NCBI RefSeq assembly: GCF_029866045.1
Contig: NZ_JARXAB010000021.1
Span: forward strand, 62,001-126,000
Origin: Ramlibacter sp.
GTDB taxonomy: Bacteria; Pseudomonadota; Gammaproteobacteria; Burkholderiales; Burkholderiaceae_C
Length of the DNA: 64,000 nt
Direction of reading: 5' to 3'
The translations under genes and the position numbers were made by a program. This document shows, in pieces, positions 34,118-45,651 of the stretch. The number at the start of each line of letters is the position of its first letter. Position 1 is the stretch's first letter. The notes under the pieces are model-generated. The model had not been told where the DNA came from. It saw nothing but the letters and a program-made list of their open reading frames with translations, and made no database searches.

Positions 34118-34142
34118 TTGTACAAGTCGGGCTTTGTGTACA
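34118..34142. promoter_or_regulatory. Candidate TA operator (paired TGTACA palindromes)
   Basis: TTGTACAA at 34118-34125 and TGTACA at 34137-34142, 18 bp centre to centre, adjacent to the antitoxin start. Confidence 0.45.
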
Positions 34143-34280
34143 TTGTAGCGGCATGTTCTTGCTTGGGAAGCGACCGGGAGAGCAGGTGGTCGAGGCGCGC
34201 TACCATCGCGTCGCATCGGTCGCGGCCCCTGCGCCACCGCCGGCCTCCACCCGTCCATTCACACTCCCTCAGGAACCCCC

Positions 34281-34883
34281 GTGAAGCTGTATTACTCCCC
34301 TGGCGCCTGCTCCCTCTCCCCCCACATCGTGCTGCGCGAGTCCGGCCTGGCCTTCGAGCCAGTGCTGGCCAGCACCAAGACCCACAAGCTGCCCGATGGC
34401 ACGGACTTCTACACCCTCAACCCCTTGGGCTATGTTCCCTTGCTCGACGACGGCAGCCGCCTGCGCGAGGGCCCGGCGATCGTGCAATACATCGCGGACC
34501 AGGTCCCCGAGAAAAAACTGGCCCCACCCAACGGCACCCTGCCCCGCTACCACCTACAGGAGTGGCTGACCTTCATCGGCACCGAGCTGCACAAGGGCTT
34601 CTCTCCGCTGTTCAACCCGTCCCTGACCGATGACGTCAAGCAGATCTTCCGCACCCGCCTCACCGGCCGCTTCCAGTGGGTGGACGGCGAGCTGGCCAAG
34701 TCCGCGTACCTCATGGGCGACGAATTCTGCGTCGCTGACGCCTACCTCTTCACGGTGAGCCGCTGGGCCGCGGTGGTCAAAGTCGACATCACCGGCCTGA
34801 CCCACCTGGCAGCCTTCCGTGCGCGCATGGCCGCCCGACCTGCGGTGCAGGCGGCCATCAAGGCAGAAGGCCTGCCGGGCTGA
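34281..34883 (+). CDS. Glutathione S-transferase
   Basis: GTG start; KLYYSPGACSLSPHIVLRESGLAFEPVLASTKTHKLPDGTDFYTLNPLGYVPLLDDGSRLREGPAIVQYIAD. Confidence 0.95.
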   Translation: MKLYYSPGACSLSPHIVLRESGLAFEPVLASTKTHKLPDGTDFYTLNPLGYVPLLDDGSRLREGPAIVQYIADQVPEKKLAPPNGTLPRYHLQEWLTFIGTELHKGFSPLFNPSLTDDVKQIFRTRLTGRFQWVDGELAKSAYLMGDEFCVADAYLFTVSRWAAVVKVDITGLTHLAAFRARMAARPAVQAAIKAEGLPG

Positions 34884-36116
34884 TCAGGCGCGGGCGCGCT
34901 GGCGCAGCGCGATGAGCGCGCCGAGCCAAAGCGCGCCGGCCGAGAAGGCCAGGCCCCGGGTCAGGCCGCCAGGCCCGTCGGCGATCCAACCCACCACCGA
35001 GGGTCCGACGATCTGTCCCAGCGCAAACACGATGGTGAAGGCGCTGATGCCTGCCGCCCATTGCGAAGGCGGCAGGTTGTGGCGCACCAGGGCCGTGGTG
35101 GATGCGACCACTGAGAGAAAAATGCCACCGAACATCAGGCCCGAGACCATCAGCATCGGGAAGTACCCGGTCACGACCGGAATGAAAATGGCCAGCCCCA
35201 GCAAGCCATTGAGCAGGGCCTGGGGTTGGCCGCCACGGTAGCGATCGAGGAGGCCCGCCCAGATGCGGGAGGAGGCCACCACCGCGGCACCCAACAGGGC
35301 GTAAAAGACCGTGATGCGGCCCGCAGCCACCCCCTGCTCGCGCAGCAAAGCGACCACGAAGGTCATATAGCCGATATAGCCTACGCCGAACATCGCATAG
35401 CCAGCCAGCCCCGGCGCGAAGTCGCGCCAGCGAAACACGGCGGCGGCGTCCGCAGCGGATGCAACGGGCGCCTGCAACTGGCGCAGCACGCGAGCCGGCC
35501 ACGCCAGCAGCGCCGAGGCCAGCGCGCAGGCCAGGGCCAAGACCCACCAGGCCCAGGCCCAGCCATGCGGCACCTGCGCAGCCGCCTCCAGAAGGGGTGG
35601 AACCAAGAGCGCAGACAACACAATGCCCAGACCCGTACCGCCGTAGTACACCCCCAGCAGCAGCCCGTTGCGCGACGGCATCTGCGCACCCAGACGCGCG
35701 GCCAGCAGGCCACCGGCGATGAACAGCATGGCACTGGCCACGCCGACCAGCAGGCGCTGCAGCAGGAGGGGGGCCGCGTCGGTAAAAAAACCGGTCAGCC
35801 CCATGAACAGGCTGGCCAGCCAGGTGCCCAAGAGAAGAACGCCCGCGCCATCGAGCCGGCGCAGCAGCCACGGGGTGAGGAGTGCCCCCAGAAAATAGCC
35901 CAGCGCGTTGGCGGTATTCATCGCCCCGGCCAGTGTGTAGCTCCATTGCAGATCGGCCCGCATCGGCGGCAGCAGCAGGCCGTAGGCGAAGCGGGTTACC
36001 CCCAGGGACACCGCCGCCCCAAGAGACAGCGCCAGCGCGAGGGAAAGCAGCCGGCCGAAGGAAGGCGTCGAGCCAGGGTCGGACACAGCGGGCGGAACGA
36101 GTGGGGCCGCAGACAT
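34884..36116 (-). CDS. YbfB/YjiJ family MFS transporter
   Basis: LALSLGAAVSLGVTRFAYGLLLPPMRADLQWSYTLAGAMNTANALGYFLGALL..., 12 hydrophobic segments. Confidence 0.92.
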   Translation of the reverse strand: MSAAPLVPPAVSDPGSTPSFGRLLSLALALSLGAAVSLGVTRFAYGLLLPPMRADLQWSYTLAGAMNTANALGYFLGALLTPWLLRRLDGAGVLLLGTWLASLFMGLTGFFTDAAPLLLQRLLVGVASAMLFIAGGLLAARLGAQMPSRNGLLLGVYYGGTGLGIVLSALLVPPLLEAAAQVPHGWAWAWWVLALACALASALLAWPARVLRQLQAPVASAADAAAVFRWRDFAPGLAGYAMFGVGYIGYMTFVVALLREQGVAAGRITVFYALLGAAVVASSRIWAGLLDRYRGGQPQALLNGLLGLAIFIPVVTGYFPMLMVSGLMFGGIFLSVVASTTALVRHNLPPSQWAAGISAFTIVFALGQIVGPSVVGWIADGPGGLTRGLAFSAGALWLGALIALRQRARA

Positions 36117-36151
36117 GCCCGCAGATTGTCGGGGATCACCCCGGAGCGCAT

Positions 36152-38464
36152 TCAGGGGCGTTGGACGCTCGGGCCCGTGCCGCGCCAACGCCGCAGCAGC
36201 AGCGCATTGCTCATCACGCTCACACTGGACAGGGCCATGGCCGCGCCGGCCACCACCGGGTTGAGGTAACCCAGGGCCGCCAGCGGGATGCCGGCAACGT
36301 TATAGGCAAAGGCCCAGAACAGGTTCTGCCGGATCTTGCGCACGGTGCGGTCCGAGATCGACAAGGCCCCAGCGACCAGGCGCAGGTCACCCCGCATCAG
36401 CGTGATGCCGGCCGCGTGCATGGCCACGTCGGTCCCCGTAGCCATGGCCAGCCCCACGTCGGCGGCGGCCAGAGCAGGCGCGTCGTTGACGCCGTCACCC
36501 ACCATGGCCACCACGCGCCGGCGGCCGTTTTCGCCCTCTTGCAGCAGCGCCACCTGGGCCGCCTTGTCGCCTGGTAACACCTCGGCGCGCACCTCGTCCT
36601 CGTGCAGCCCCAGCCGGGCGCCCATCGCGAGCGCCGCGGCGCGGTTGTCGCCGGAAATCAACACCAGCCGCAAGCCACGCGCACGCAGTTGCGCCAAGGT
36701 GTCGCGGGCTTCGGGCTTGGCCTCGTCGGCGAAGACCATCAGCGCCCGGGCGATGAGACCCTCGGTCACTCGTTCGGCCAAGACCGACAAGGTGGCGCCC
36801 TCCTCGCCCCAACGCGCCAGGGGCTCGGTCAGGCCCGACAGGTCGACACCCAAGTCGGTCATCCAGCGCCGGCTACCGATCAGAAAGCTGCGCCCACCCA
36901 CTTCGCCCTCCACGCCCAGGCCGGCCACCGCCCGCGCCGCATCTGGCGCGGGCACAAGCAAGCCGCGCGTCTGGGCCGCCATCACCACCGCGCGGGCCAG
37001 CGGGTGCTCGCTGCCGCCTTGCAAGCTGGCGGCCATCGCCAGGGCATCGGCCTCGGCAAAAGCGGCCTCGACGCCGGCGCGAGGCGCAGAGATAAAAGCG
37101 ACAAGGCGCGGCCGGCCGACGGTCAGCGTGCCGGTCTTGTCGAAAGCGACCGTGTCCACGCGATGCGCCAGCTCCAAAGCCTGCGCGTCCTTGATCAGAA
37201 TGCCATGGCGGGCAGCCACCCCGGTGCCCGCCATGATGGCCGCCGGGGTCGCCAGACCCAGGGCGCAGGGGCACGCAATCACCAGCACCGCCACCGAGCG
37301 GATCAGGGCCGTCTCCACGCCGGATCCGGCAAGCAGCCAGCCGATCAGGGTGATCAGCGCCAGGCCCATGACCACCGGCACAAAAACCGCGCTGACCTGA
37401 TCGACCAGCCGCTGGATCGGCGCCTTGGCCGCCTGCGCGTCTTCCACCAAACGGATGATGCGGGCCAGCACCGACTCGCTACCCACGGCGGTGGCCCGCA
37501 TGACGATGCGGCCCTCGGCGTTGATGCTGCCGCCGGTCACCCGCGCGCCAACGCCCTTGCTGACCGGCAGGGGCTCGCCCGTGAGCATGGACTCATCCAC
37601 ATGGGTCGCGCCCTCCTCGACCACACCATCCGCGGGCAAGCGCTCGCCCGGGCGCACCACCAGGCGGTCGCCGGCCAGCACCTCGGCCAAGGGCAGGTCT
37701 TCCTCGATGCCGCCGGCAGGCCCCGACTTCAGCACGTGGGCGTGCTCGGGCCGCAAGGCCTGCAGCGCCCGGATGGCGGAGGTGGTTTGGCGCTTGGCCC
37801 GCACCTCCAGCCATTTGCCCAGAAGAACCAGGGCCACCACCACCGCCGAGGCCTCGAAGTACAGGTGGGCCGAACCCTGGGCCAGCCACATCCACATCGA
37901 CAGCCCCCAGCCAGCAGAAGTGCCCACCGCCACCAGCAGGTCCATGTTGCCGGTGCCCGACTTGAGCGCGTGCCATCCGGCCCGGTAAAAGCGGGCGCCG
38001 AGGATGAACTGCACTGGCGAAGCCAACAGAAACTGCAACCAGGCCGGCAGCATCCAGTGCCGGCCGGCCAGGTCGCCCACCATCGGCAGGACCAGCGGCA
38101 AGGACAGGGCCAGAGCCAAGGCCACCGGGGCGAAGCCAGCCCACGGCGACAGATCTTCAGCAAAGACCGCGTCTGCCGCACGCGGCTCATAGCCCGCCTC
38201 ACGCACTGCACGGCGAATGCGGGCGACGGACTCCTCACCCGGCGCATACAGCACGCGCGCCGACTCGGTGGCGAGATTGACCGTGGCCTGCTCCACGCCC
38301 GGCACGCGTGCCAAGGCGCGCTCGACGCGGCTGACACAAGAGGCGCAGGTCATGCCGCCCACGCCCAGATCGAGCGTGGCGACAGCAACGGGGGTTGCGA
38401 CAGGCTCCGCCTGGCCGGCTTGGGTCGCTGATGTCGAGGTGGAGATCGTGGTCACGGACTTCAT
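36152..38464 (-). CDS. copA: Copper-translocating P-type ATPase
   Basis: HMA domain [64 protein letters not shown] locus [28 protein letters not shown]. Confidence 0.97.
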   Translation of the reverse strand: MKSVTTISTSTSATQAGQAEPVATPVAVATLDLGVGGMTCASCVSRVERALARVPGVEQATVNLATESARVLYAPGEESVARIRRAVREAGYEPRAADAVFAEDLSPWAGFAPVALALALSLPLVLPMVGDLAGRHWMLPAWLQFLLASPVQFILGARFYRAGWHALKSGTGNMDLLVAVGTSAGWGLSMWMWLAQGSAHLYFEASAVVVALVLLGKWLEVRAKRQTTSAIRALQALRPEHAHVLKSGPAGGIEEDLPLAEVLAGDRLVVRPGERLPADGVVEEGATHVDESMLTGEPLPVSKGVGARVTGGSINAEGRIVMRATAVGSESVLARIIRLVEDAQAAKAPIQRLVDQVSAVFVPVVMGLALITLIGWLLAGSGVETALIRSVAVLVIACPCALGLATPAAIMAGTGVAARHGILIKDAQALELAHRVDTVAFDKTGTLTVGRPRLVAFISAPRAGVEAAFAEADALAMAASLQGGSEHPLARAVVMAAQTRGLLVPAPDAARAVAGLGVEGEVGGRSFLIGSRRWMTDLGVDLSGLTEPLARWGEEGATLSVLAERVTEGLIARALMVFADEAKPEARDTLAQLRARGLRLVLISGDNRAAALAMGARLGLHEDEVRAEVLPGDKAAQVALLQEGENGRRRVVAMVGDGVNDAPALAAADVGLAMATGTDVAMHAAGITLMRGDLRLVAGALSISDRTVRKIRQNLFWAFAYNVAGIPLAALGYLNPVVAGAAMALSSVSVMSNALLLRRWRGTGPSVQRP

Positions 38465-38478
38465 GGTGGCAGAGTGAA

Positions 38479-38497
38479 CCTTGCCAGGGTGACAAGG
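38479..38497. promoter_or_regulatory. CueR/MerR-type operator at the copA promoter
   Basis: CCTTGCCAGGGTGACAAGG; minus-strand context TTGCCCTTGTCACCCTGGCAAGGTTCACT resembles the CueR promoter layout TTGACCTT...AAGGTTNAN. Confidence 0.7.
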
Positions 38498-38624
38498 GCA
38501 GGAGTTGAGGCAGATCAAGCCCGAGGCCAAATGGAATTGCCATCATGCACCCACCCTGGCGCGCCCGGGAGGGTGCAGGATACGAGGCCTGATCGACACA
38601 CCGGACATACAAAAGGAGCAAGCG

Positions 38625-38819
38625 ATGAACCAGAACTTCCAAGTGCAGGGCATGACTTGCGGCCACTGCGAGCGTGCTGTCACCCAGGCGGTGCAACGCG
38701 TGGACCCGGCCGCTGAGGTCAAGATCGACCGGCCCGCGGGCAAGGTCGAGGTAGAGACCACCCAGCCGCGCGAGGCCATCGCCCATGCGATTGCCGAGGA
38801 AGGCTACGCGGTGCAATAA
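38625..38819 (+). CDS. copZ: Copper chaperone (HMA domain)
   Basis: MNQNFQVQGMTCGHCERAVTQAVQRVDPAAEVKIDRPAGKVEVETTQPREAIAHAIAEEGYAVQ; AAAGGAG RBS. Confidence 0.95.
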   Translation: MNQNFQVQGMTCGHCERAVTQAVQRVDPAAEVKIDRPAGKVEVETTQPREAIAHAIAEEGYAVQ

Positions 38820-39045
38820 GCACCAGGGGCGGACTCCTTGCTCAGCGCTCATCGCTGCCATCGTGATGCTCTGGGGTCCTCGCAGCGGGCCGTTCGAGCA
38901 ACGGCAGGCCTGGGCCACTCAGCCGAGATTTGTCACCGGATCTTTACCTCGAGGCAACAGCGACCGCATCCGGTCTTCACAAGCAGCGACCACACTGTGA
39001 CCACGCTGCCACTTGCGCAGTCCACCCCAGGAAGGAAACCTGACC

Positions 39046-39621
39046 ATGACTTTTTCCATGACACCTCTGCTAGGCCGCCACCAGTTGGCCGCCGCTGCGC
39101 TGGCCTTGCTCGCAGGCACCGCCTTCGCGCAGGCCACGACGCCGGCGCCCACCCCCGCCGCCTCGGGCGCACACCGGCAGGCCAAAGGCCACGGCGAGAT
39201 GCATGAGCGCCACGGCCACCACGGCCGGTCCTACGACTCAGCCAAGATGCAAAAACGCTACGACCAGCGCATGGCAGAGCTCAAGAAATCGCTGCAGATC
39301 ACGCCCGCCCAAGAGCCTGCGTGGACCGAGTTCAGCAACGCCCTGCGACCGCCGGCCACGGCACCCCAGATGCCCGATCGCGCGGCGATGGAAAAGATGA
39401 CCACGCCCCAGCGCCTCGACCAGATGCAGGCCATGCGCAAGCAGCACATGGCGCAGATGGACCAGCGTGAGGCGGCCACCCGCGCCTTCTACTCACGGCT
39501 CAGCGCGGAGCAGCAAAAGCGGTTTGACGAGCAGGGCCGGCGCATGGGCCACGGGGGCGAGCATCACCGGGACGGGCACCACGGCCATGAGGAGCATGGC
39601 GGCCAGCGCCATCACCACTGA
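39046..39621 (+). CDS. Spy/CpxP-like periplasmic protein (LTxxQ), His-rich tail
   Basis: Signal peptide ...ALALLAGTAFAQA; SLQITPAQEPAWTEFSNALRPP...; tail GHGGEHHRDGHHGHEEHGGQRHHH. Confidence 0.85.
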   Translation: MTFSMTPLLGRHQLAAAALALLAGTAFAQATTPAPTPAASGAHRQAKGHGEMHERHGHHGRSYDSAKMQKRYDQRMAELKKSLQITPAQEPAWTEFSNALRPPATAPQMPDRAAMEKMTTPQRLDQMQAMRKQHMAQMDQREAATRAFYSRLSAEQQKRFDEQGRRMGHGGEHHRDGHHGHEEHGGQRHHH

Positions 39622-39755
39622 GTCCCCGCGCGGCCAGAAGCCTGCCGGCGCCGTGGCCGGCAGCGCACTGCGGCAAGGTCCTACCCACCGCCGCCCAGCG
39701 CAACCGTAAAACACGGGGGGGCTTAGCGCCGAGGGGCGCCGCCCCACCGCCGACC

Positions 39756-40523
39756 ATGCAGCAGACACCCAAGCCCAGCCCGGTGCTGACCGTCATGACG
39801 GTCAACATCCACAAGGGCTTTTCCTTTTTCAACCGGCACTTCATCCTGCCTGAGTTGCGGGATGCGGTGCGCAAGGTGGGCGCAGACATCGTGTTCCTGC
39901 AAGAAGTGCTGGGCCACCCGCAGGACGGCGCGGCGCCGCTCAGCGGCTGGCCTGAGGCCCCGCACTACGAATTTCTCGCCGACGACATCTGGCCGCAGTA
40001 CGCGTATGGGCGCAACGCGGTGTCACCACGGGGCCACCATGGCAACGCGCTGATGTCCAAGTTCCCCATCGTCCACGACCAGAACCACGACGTCTCCATC
40101 GCCGGGCCGGAAAAGCGCGGGCTGCTGCACTGCGTGCTGCGCCTACCGGGCATGCCGGTCGAGGTTCATGTGATCTGCGTCCATCTGGGTCTGCTCGAGG
40201 GCCATCGCCAGCAGCAGCTGGCGATGCTCTGCGCGATGGTGCGCGGTGAGGTCCCGCCCGGCGCGCCGCTCATCGTCGCTGGCGACTTCAACGACTGGCG
40301 CCGGCGTGCCGACGCCGTCCTGTGGCAAGGGGCGCGTCTGCGCGAGGTTTTTGTCACCGCCTATGGCGTGCCAGCCAAGACCTTTCCCGCGCGCCTGCCC
40401 CTGCTGGCGCTGGACCGGATCTATGTGCGTAATGCCTCGGCCCACCTGCCGGTCGTGCTTCCGCGCAAGCCCTGGTCCCACTTGTCGGACCACGCGCCAC
40501 TGGCAGCGGAGGTTCATCTCTGA
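39756..40523 (+). CDS. Endonuclease/exonuclease/phosphatase family protein (YbhP-like)
   Basis: VLTVMTVNIHKGFSFFNRHFILPELRDAVRKVGADIVFLQEVLG...LIVAGDFNDWR...HLSDHAPLAAEVHL. Confidence 0.92.
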   Translation: MQQTPKPSPVLTVMTVNIHKGFSFFNRHFILPELRDAVRKVGADIVFLQEVLGHPQDGAAPLSGWPEAPHYEFLADDIWPQYAYGRNAVSPRGHHGNALMSKFPIVHDQNHDVSIAGPEKRGLLHCVLRLPGMPVEVHVICVHLGLLEGHRQQQLAMLCAMVRGEVPPGAPLIVAGDFNDWRRRADAVLWQGARLREVFVTAYGVPAKTFPARLPLLALDRIYVRNASAHLPVVLPRKPWSHLSDHAPLAAEVHL

Positions 40524-40539
40524 GCGCAGGGTGGGCCGC

Positions 40540-41736
40540 ATGCGCAAGACACCCGCCGCCATCAGCAGCGACCCCTGGGTCGAGGGCAATGCCGTGGCTC
40601 TGCTGGAAAACGGTAATGCCTTTTTCCCGCGCCTCTTTGACGCCATCTCCAGCGCCCGATGGGAGCTGCTGCTGGAGACCTTCATCCTGTTCGAAGACCG
40701 GGTCGGGCTGCAGTTGGGCGCGCTGCTGGTTGCGGCGGCCCGGCGCGGGGTCGAGGTCGACCTGACCGTCGACGGCTGGGGCACGCCGGGCCTGTCTGAG
40801 GCGTTTGTTCGCAGCCTGGTCGAGGCGGGCGTTCGGCTGCATGTGTTCGACCCGGGCCCACGCCCTTTCGGCTGGCGACCCTGGGCGCTGCGCCGGCTGC
40901 ACCGCAAGATCGTGGTGGTCGATGGCGCTGCCGCTTTCGTCGGCGGCATCAACTTCTCGGCCGATCACCTCACCGAGCACGGTCCGGGAGCCAAGCAGGA
41001 CTACGCGGTCGAGGTCCACGGTCCTCTGGTCGCCGACCTGCGGCTGTTCCTGTTGCGTCAACTGCCCACGCGGCCACGGCCGTCGCTGGCCACACCCGCG
41101 CCCGCCGGCGAAATGCGCGTCCGGCTGGCCGTGCGTGACAACCACGACCATCCGGACGACATCGAGCGCCACTACCGCGCCGCGATCCGCGCCGCGCGGG
41201 AACGGGTGCTGATTGCCAATGCCTATTTCTTTCCCGGTTACCGTCTGGTGCGCGAGTTGCGCCTGGCGGCCAGGCGGGGGGTCGACGTCCGGCTCATCCT
41301 CCAAGGCCGGCCGGACATGCCGATCGCCCGCGCAGCGGCGAGCACGCTCTACCTCCACCTGCTGAGCGCAGGCGTCCGGATCTTCGAGTACCGCCTGCGA
41401 CCGCTGCACGGCAAGGTGGCCTTGGCCGATCAGCGTTGGTCAACCGTGGGCTCGAGCAACCTGGACCCGCTGAGTCTGGCCCTCAACCTCGAGGCCAACC
41501 TCGAAGTCGACGACCTCGGCTTCAACGCCATGCTCCACGCTCACCTGAGCACGCTGATGCTGCGCGACTGCCGCGAAGTGCTCGTCCAAGCCCTGCCGCG
41601 CGTGCGCGGGCTGGCGCTGCTGCGCACCTACCTGGCCTTTCACCTGATGCGCAAGTTTCCCGGCTGGGCCCGCGGCTTGCCGCGCCCCGCGCAACAGCTT
41701 CGAGCCGCCACCCTGGCGCCCCGGGACGCGGGATGA
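40540..41736 (+). CDS. clsB: Cardiolipin synthase ClsB (phospholipase D family)
   Basis: Two PLD motifs: LHRKIVVVDGAAAFVGGINFS and LHGKVALADQRWSTVGSSNLD; NAYFFPGYRLVRELRLAARRGVDVRLI. Confidence 0.95.
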   Translation: MRKTPAAISSDPWVEGNAVALLENGNAFFPRLFDAISSARWELLLETFILFEDRVGLQLGALLVAAARRGVEVDLTVDGWGTPGLSEAFVRSLVEAGVRLHVFDPGPRPFGWRPWALRRLHRKIVVVDGAAAFVGGINFSADHLTEHGPGAKQDYAVEVHGPLVADLRLFLLRQLPTRPRPSLATPAPAGEMRVRLAVRDNHDHPDDIERHYRAAIRAARERVLIANAYFFPGYRLVRELRLAARRGVDVRLILQGRPDMPIARAAASTLYLHLLSAGVRIFEYRLRPLHGKVALADQRWSTVGSSNLDPLSLALNLEANLEVDDLGFNAMLHAHLSTLMLRDCREVLVQALPRVRGLALLRTYLAFHLMRKFPGWARGLPRPAQQLRAATLAPRDAG

Positions 41737-42692
41737 GTGCCAGCCAGGCGCCGCGGCGTTGGCGCTGGCCTTGGCTGAAGCCCTGGTTGGGGCGAGGCCT
41801 GGGCCTGCTGCTGGCCATCGCCCTCATCGTGGTGCTGGCCCGGCAGGCCGGTCGTATCGACGGCGCTGCGGTGGGCCGGGCCCTGGCCGAGATGTCGCCG
41901 CATCTGCTGCTAGCGGCTACCGCCATGGCCCTGACCAGCCATGTGCTCTATGGCTGCCTGGATATTCTCGGGCGCCGCTACACCGCCCACCAACTGCCTA
42001 CCTCCCTGGTGCTGCTCATTGGGACCACCAGCTACGCCTTCAACCTCTGCCTGGGCTCGGTGCTGGGCGGCTTGGCCTGCCGCGCCCGGTTGTACACACG
42101 ACTGGGCCTACCGGTCGGGTGCATCGCGCGTATCGTCACCTTCAGCCTGGTGAGCAATTGGTTGGGCTATTTGCTGCTGGCAGGCACCGTGTTCTCGCTC
42201 TCTCCCCCAGAGCTACCGCCGGCCTGGGGTCTGCCAGAACTTGCCCGTGGCGGCATGCGCTGGCTGGGCCTGGGCCTGCTCGGCCTCGGCCTTCTTTACC
42301 TCGGCTTGTGCATATGGCATGGGGGGCGGACCCTGGTGTTCCGGCGGCAAGTCTGGTCGGTCCCTCGCCTGGGATTGGCGCTGGCGCAGGCGGGGGTTTC
42401 GGTCGGGCACTGGGCCACCATGGGCGCGCTGCTGACGCTCCTGTTTCAGGGCCAGGTGCCTTATGTGCAGGTGCTGGCGGTGTTGCTGGTGGCGGCCGTT
42501 GCCGGGGCCATCGCCCATGTGCCAGCCGGACTTGGCGTGCTGGAGGCCGTCTTCATGGCTTTGCTTTCACACCGGTTACCCGCGCCAATGGTGCTGGCCG
42601 CGATGGTGAGCTACAGGCTGCTGTTCTATCTGCTGCCGCTGGGTCTGGGAACGGCGGTGTTCCTGCGACTCGAAGCCCGCCGGGCGCGCTGA
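41733..42692 (+). CDS. YbhN/UPF0104 (LPG synthase TM-domain) family membrane protein
   Basis: Multi-TM; overlaps the clsB stop (ATGA); GSVLGGLACRARLYTRLGL...AGAIAHVPAGLGVLEAVFMALL. Confidence 0.9.
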   Translation: MSASQAPRRWRWPWLKPWLGRGLGLLLAIALIVVLARQAGRIDGAAVGRALAEMSPHLLLAATAMALTSHVLYGCLDILGRRYTAHQLPTSLVLLIGTTSYAFNLCLGSVLGGLACRARLYTRLGLPVGCIARIVTFSLVSNWLGYLLLAGTVFSLSPPELPPAWGLPELARGGMRWLGLGLLGLGLLYLGLCIWHGGRTLVFRRQVWSVPRLGLALAQAGVSVGHWATMGALLTLLFQGQVPYVQVLAVLLVAAVAGAIAHVPAGLGVLEAVFMALLSHRLPAPMVLAAMVSYRLLFYLLPLGLGTAVFLRLEARRAR

Positions 42693-42757
42693 CCGTCGGC
42701 AACGGCAAGCATGCGCGCAGCGTGCGCGCAGCGCGCAAGGCGCTAGGCCTGGGCGCC

Positions 42758-43369
42758 TCAGCCGAGCGGGCGCACGCCGATCCAGGCGCCATGGGCCCAG
42801 AAGGCAAACCCGGCCCAGGCGACAGCGCCAATCACCACCGTGAGCGCGGTGGCCAGGGCGGACGAGGGAAGCGGCGCTGCGCCGGCCTCTCCCTGCAACG
42901 CCGATGCACGGTCACGCTGACGCGCGGCCCGGAAGTCGACCACCGCCCAGATCAAGAAAGCGCCAAACAGGACCACCGCCGCCAAGGTGCCATTGGCCAG
43001 CAGGTGGGCCAGGGCCCAGATCTTCACGCTGAGCACCATGGGATGGCGCAACCTCGCCCGGATCGCGTTGCGCGGCACGTAGGCGGCCACCAGCAGGATG
43101 AAGGCGACCAAAGTCAGCAAAGCGGCCAGGTGGTTCATGCCGCGCGGCGGCTGCCACAGCAGCACGGGCGCCTGCCGCGCCTGGCCATAGCCCCAAATAA
43201 GCAGGATGAAGCCGGCGAGCGACACCAGGGCGACCGCGCCCTTCCAGCCCTTCTCGCCCCAACGGGCCAGCTGCCGGCCGCGCCAGTCCTCGGCCACGAC
43301 GCGGGTGGAGTGCGCCCCCAGAAACAACAGCAACCCGAGCACCAACCATGCCAAGTCTTTCATGTGCAC
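42758..43369 (-). CDS. NnrU family protein
   Basis: LVLGLLLFLGAHSTRVVAEDWRGRQLARWGEKGWKGAVALVSLAGFILLIWGYGQARQAPVLLWQPPRGMNHLAALLTLVAFILLVAAYVPRN. Confidence 0.93.
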   Translation of the reverse strand: MHMKDLAWLVLGLLLFLGAHSTRVVAEDWRGRQLARWGEKGWKGAVALVSLAGFILLIWGYGQARQAPVLLWQPPRGMNHLAALLTLVAFILLVAAYVPRNAIRARLRHPMVLSVKIWALAHLLANGTLAAVVLFGAFLIWAVVDFRAARQRDRASALQGEAGAAPLPSSALATALTVVIGAVAWAGFAFWAHGAWIGVRPLG

Positions 43370-43508
43370 TTCTCCTGCGTCGATACGATGTGGATGAAAC
43401 CGACTGCATCATAGGCGGCCCTCCGATTACAAGCTCGGCGACAAGTTACGGTCGTCCCGAGCGAGCCGGCTCGGGCGCGCGATAGATTGGCCCTTTGGGC
43501 CTTTCCCT

Positions 43509-45527
<2,019 letters not shown>

Positions 45528-45651
45528 TTTCCGCCACCGTTGCCATACCCGTGGGGGCTAAGGCCGGTACGCAGCAGCGCACCCGCCCAGGGTCGGAGTG
45601 CGCATACAGGGAGAAAATGTATGATGCATTTTCGATGAGAAAACGCGCGCC

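Noticed and set aside
36602-38431. 609-aa plus-strand ORF
   Set aside because: Shadow of copA.
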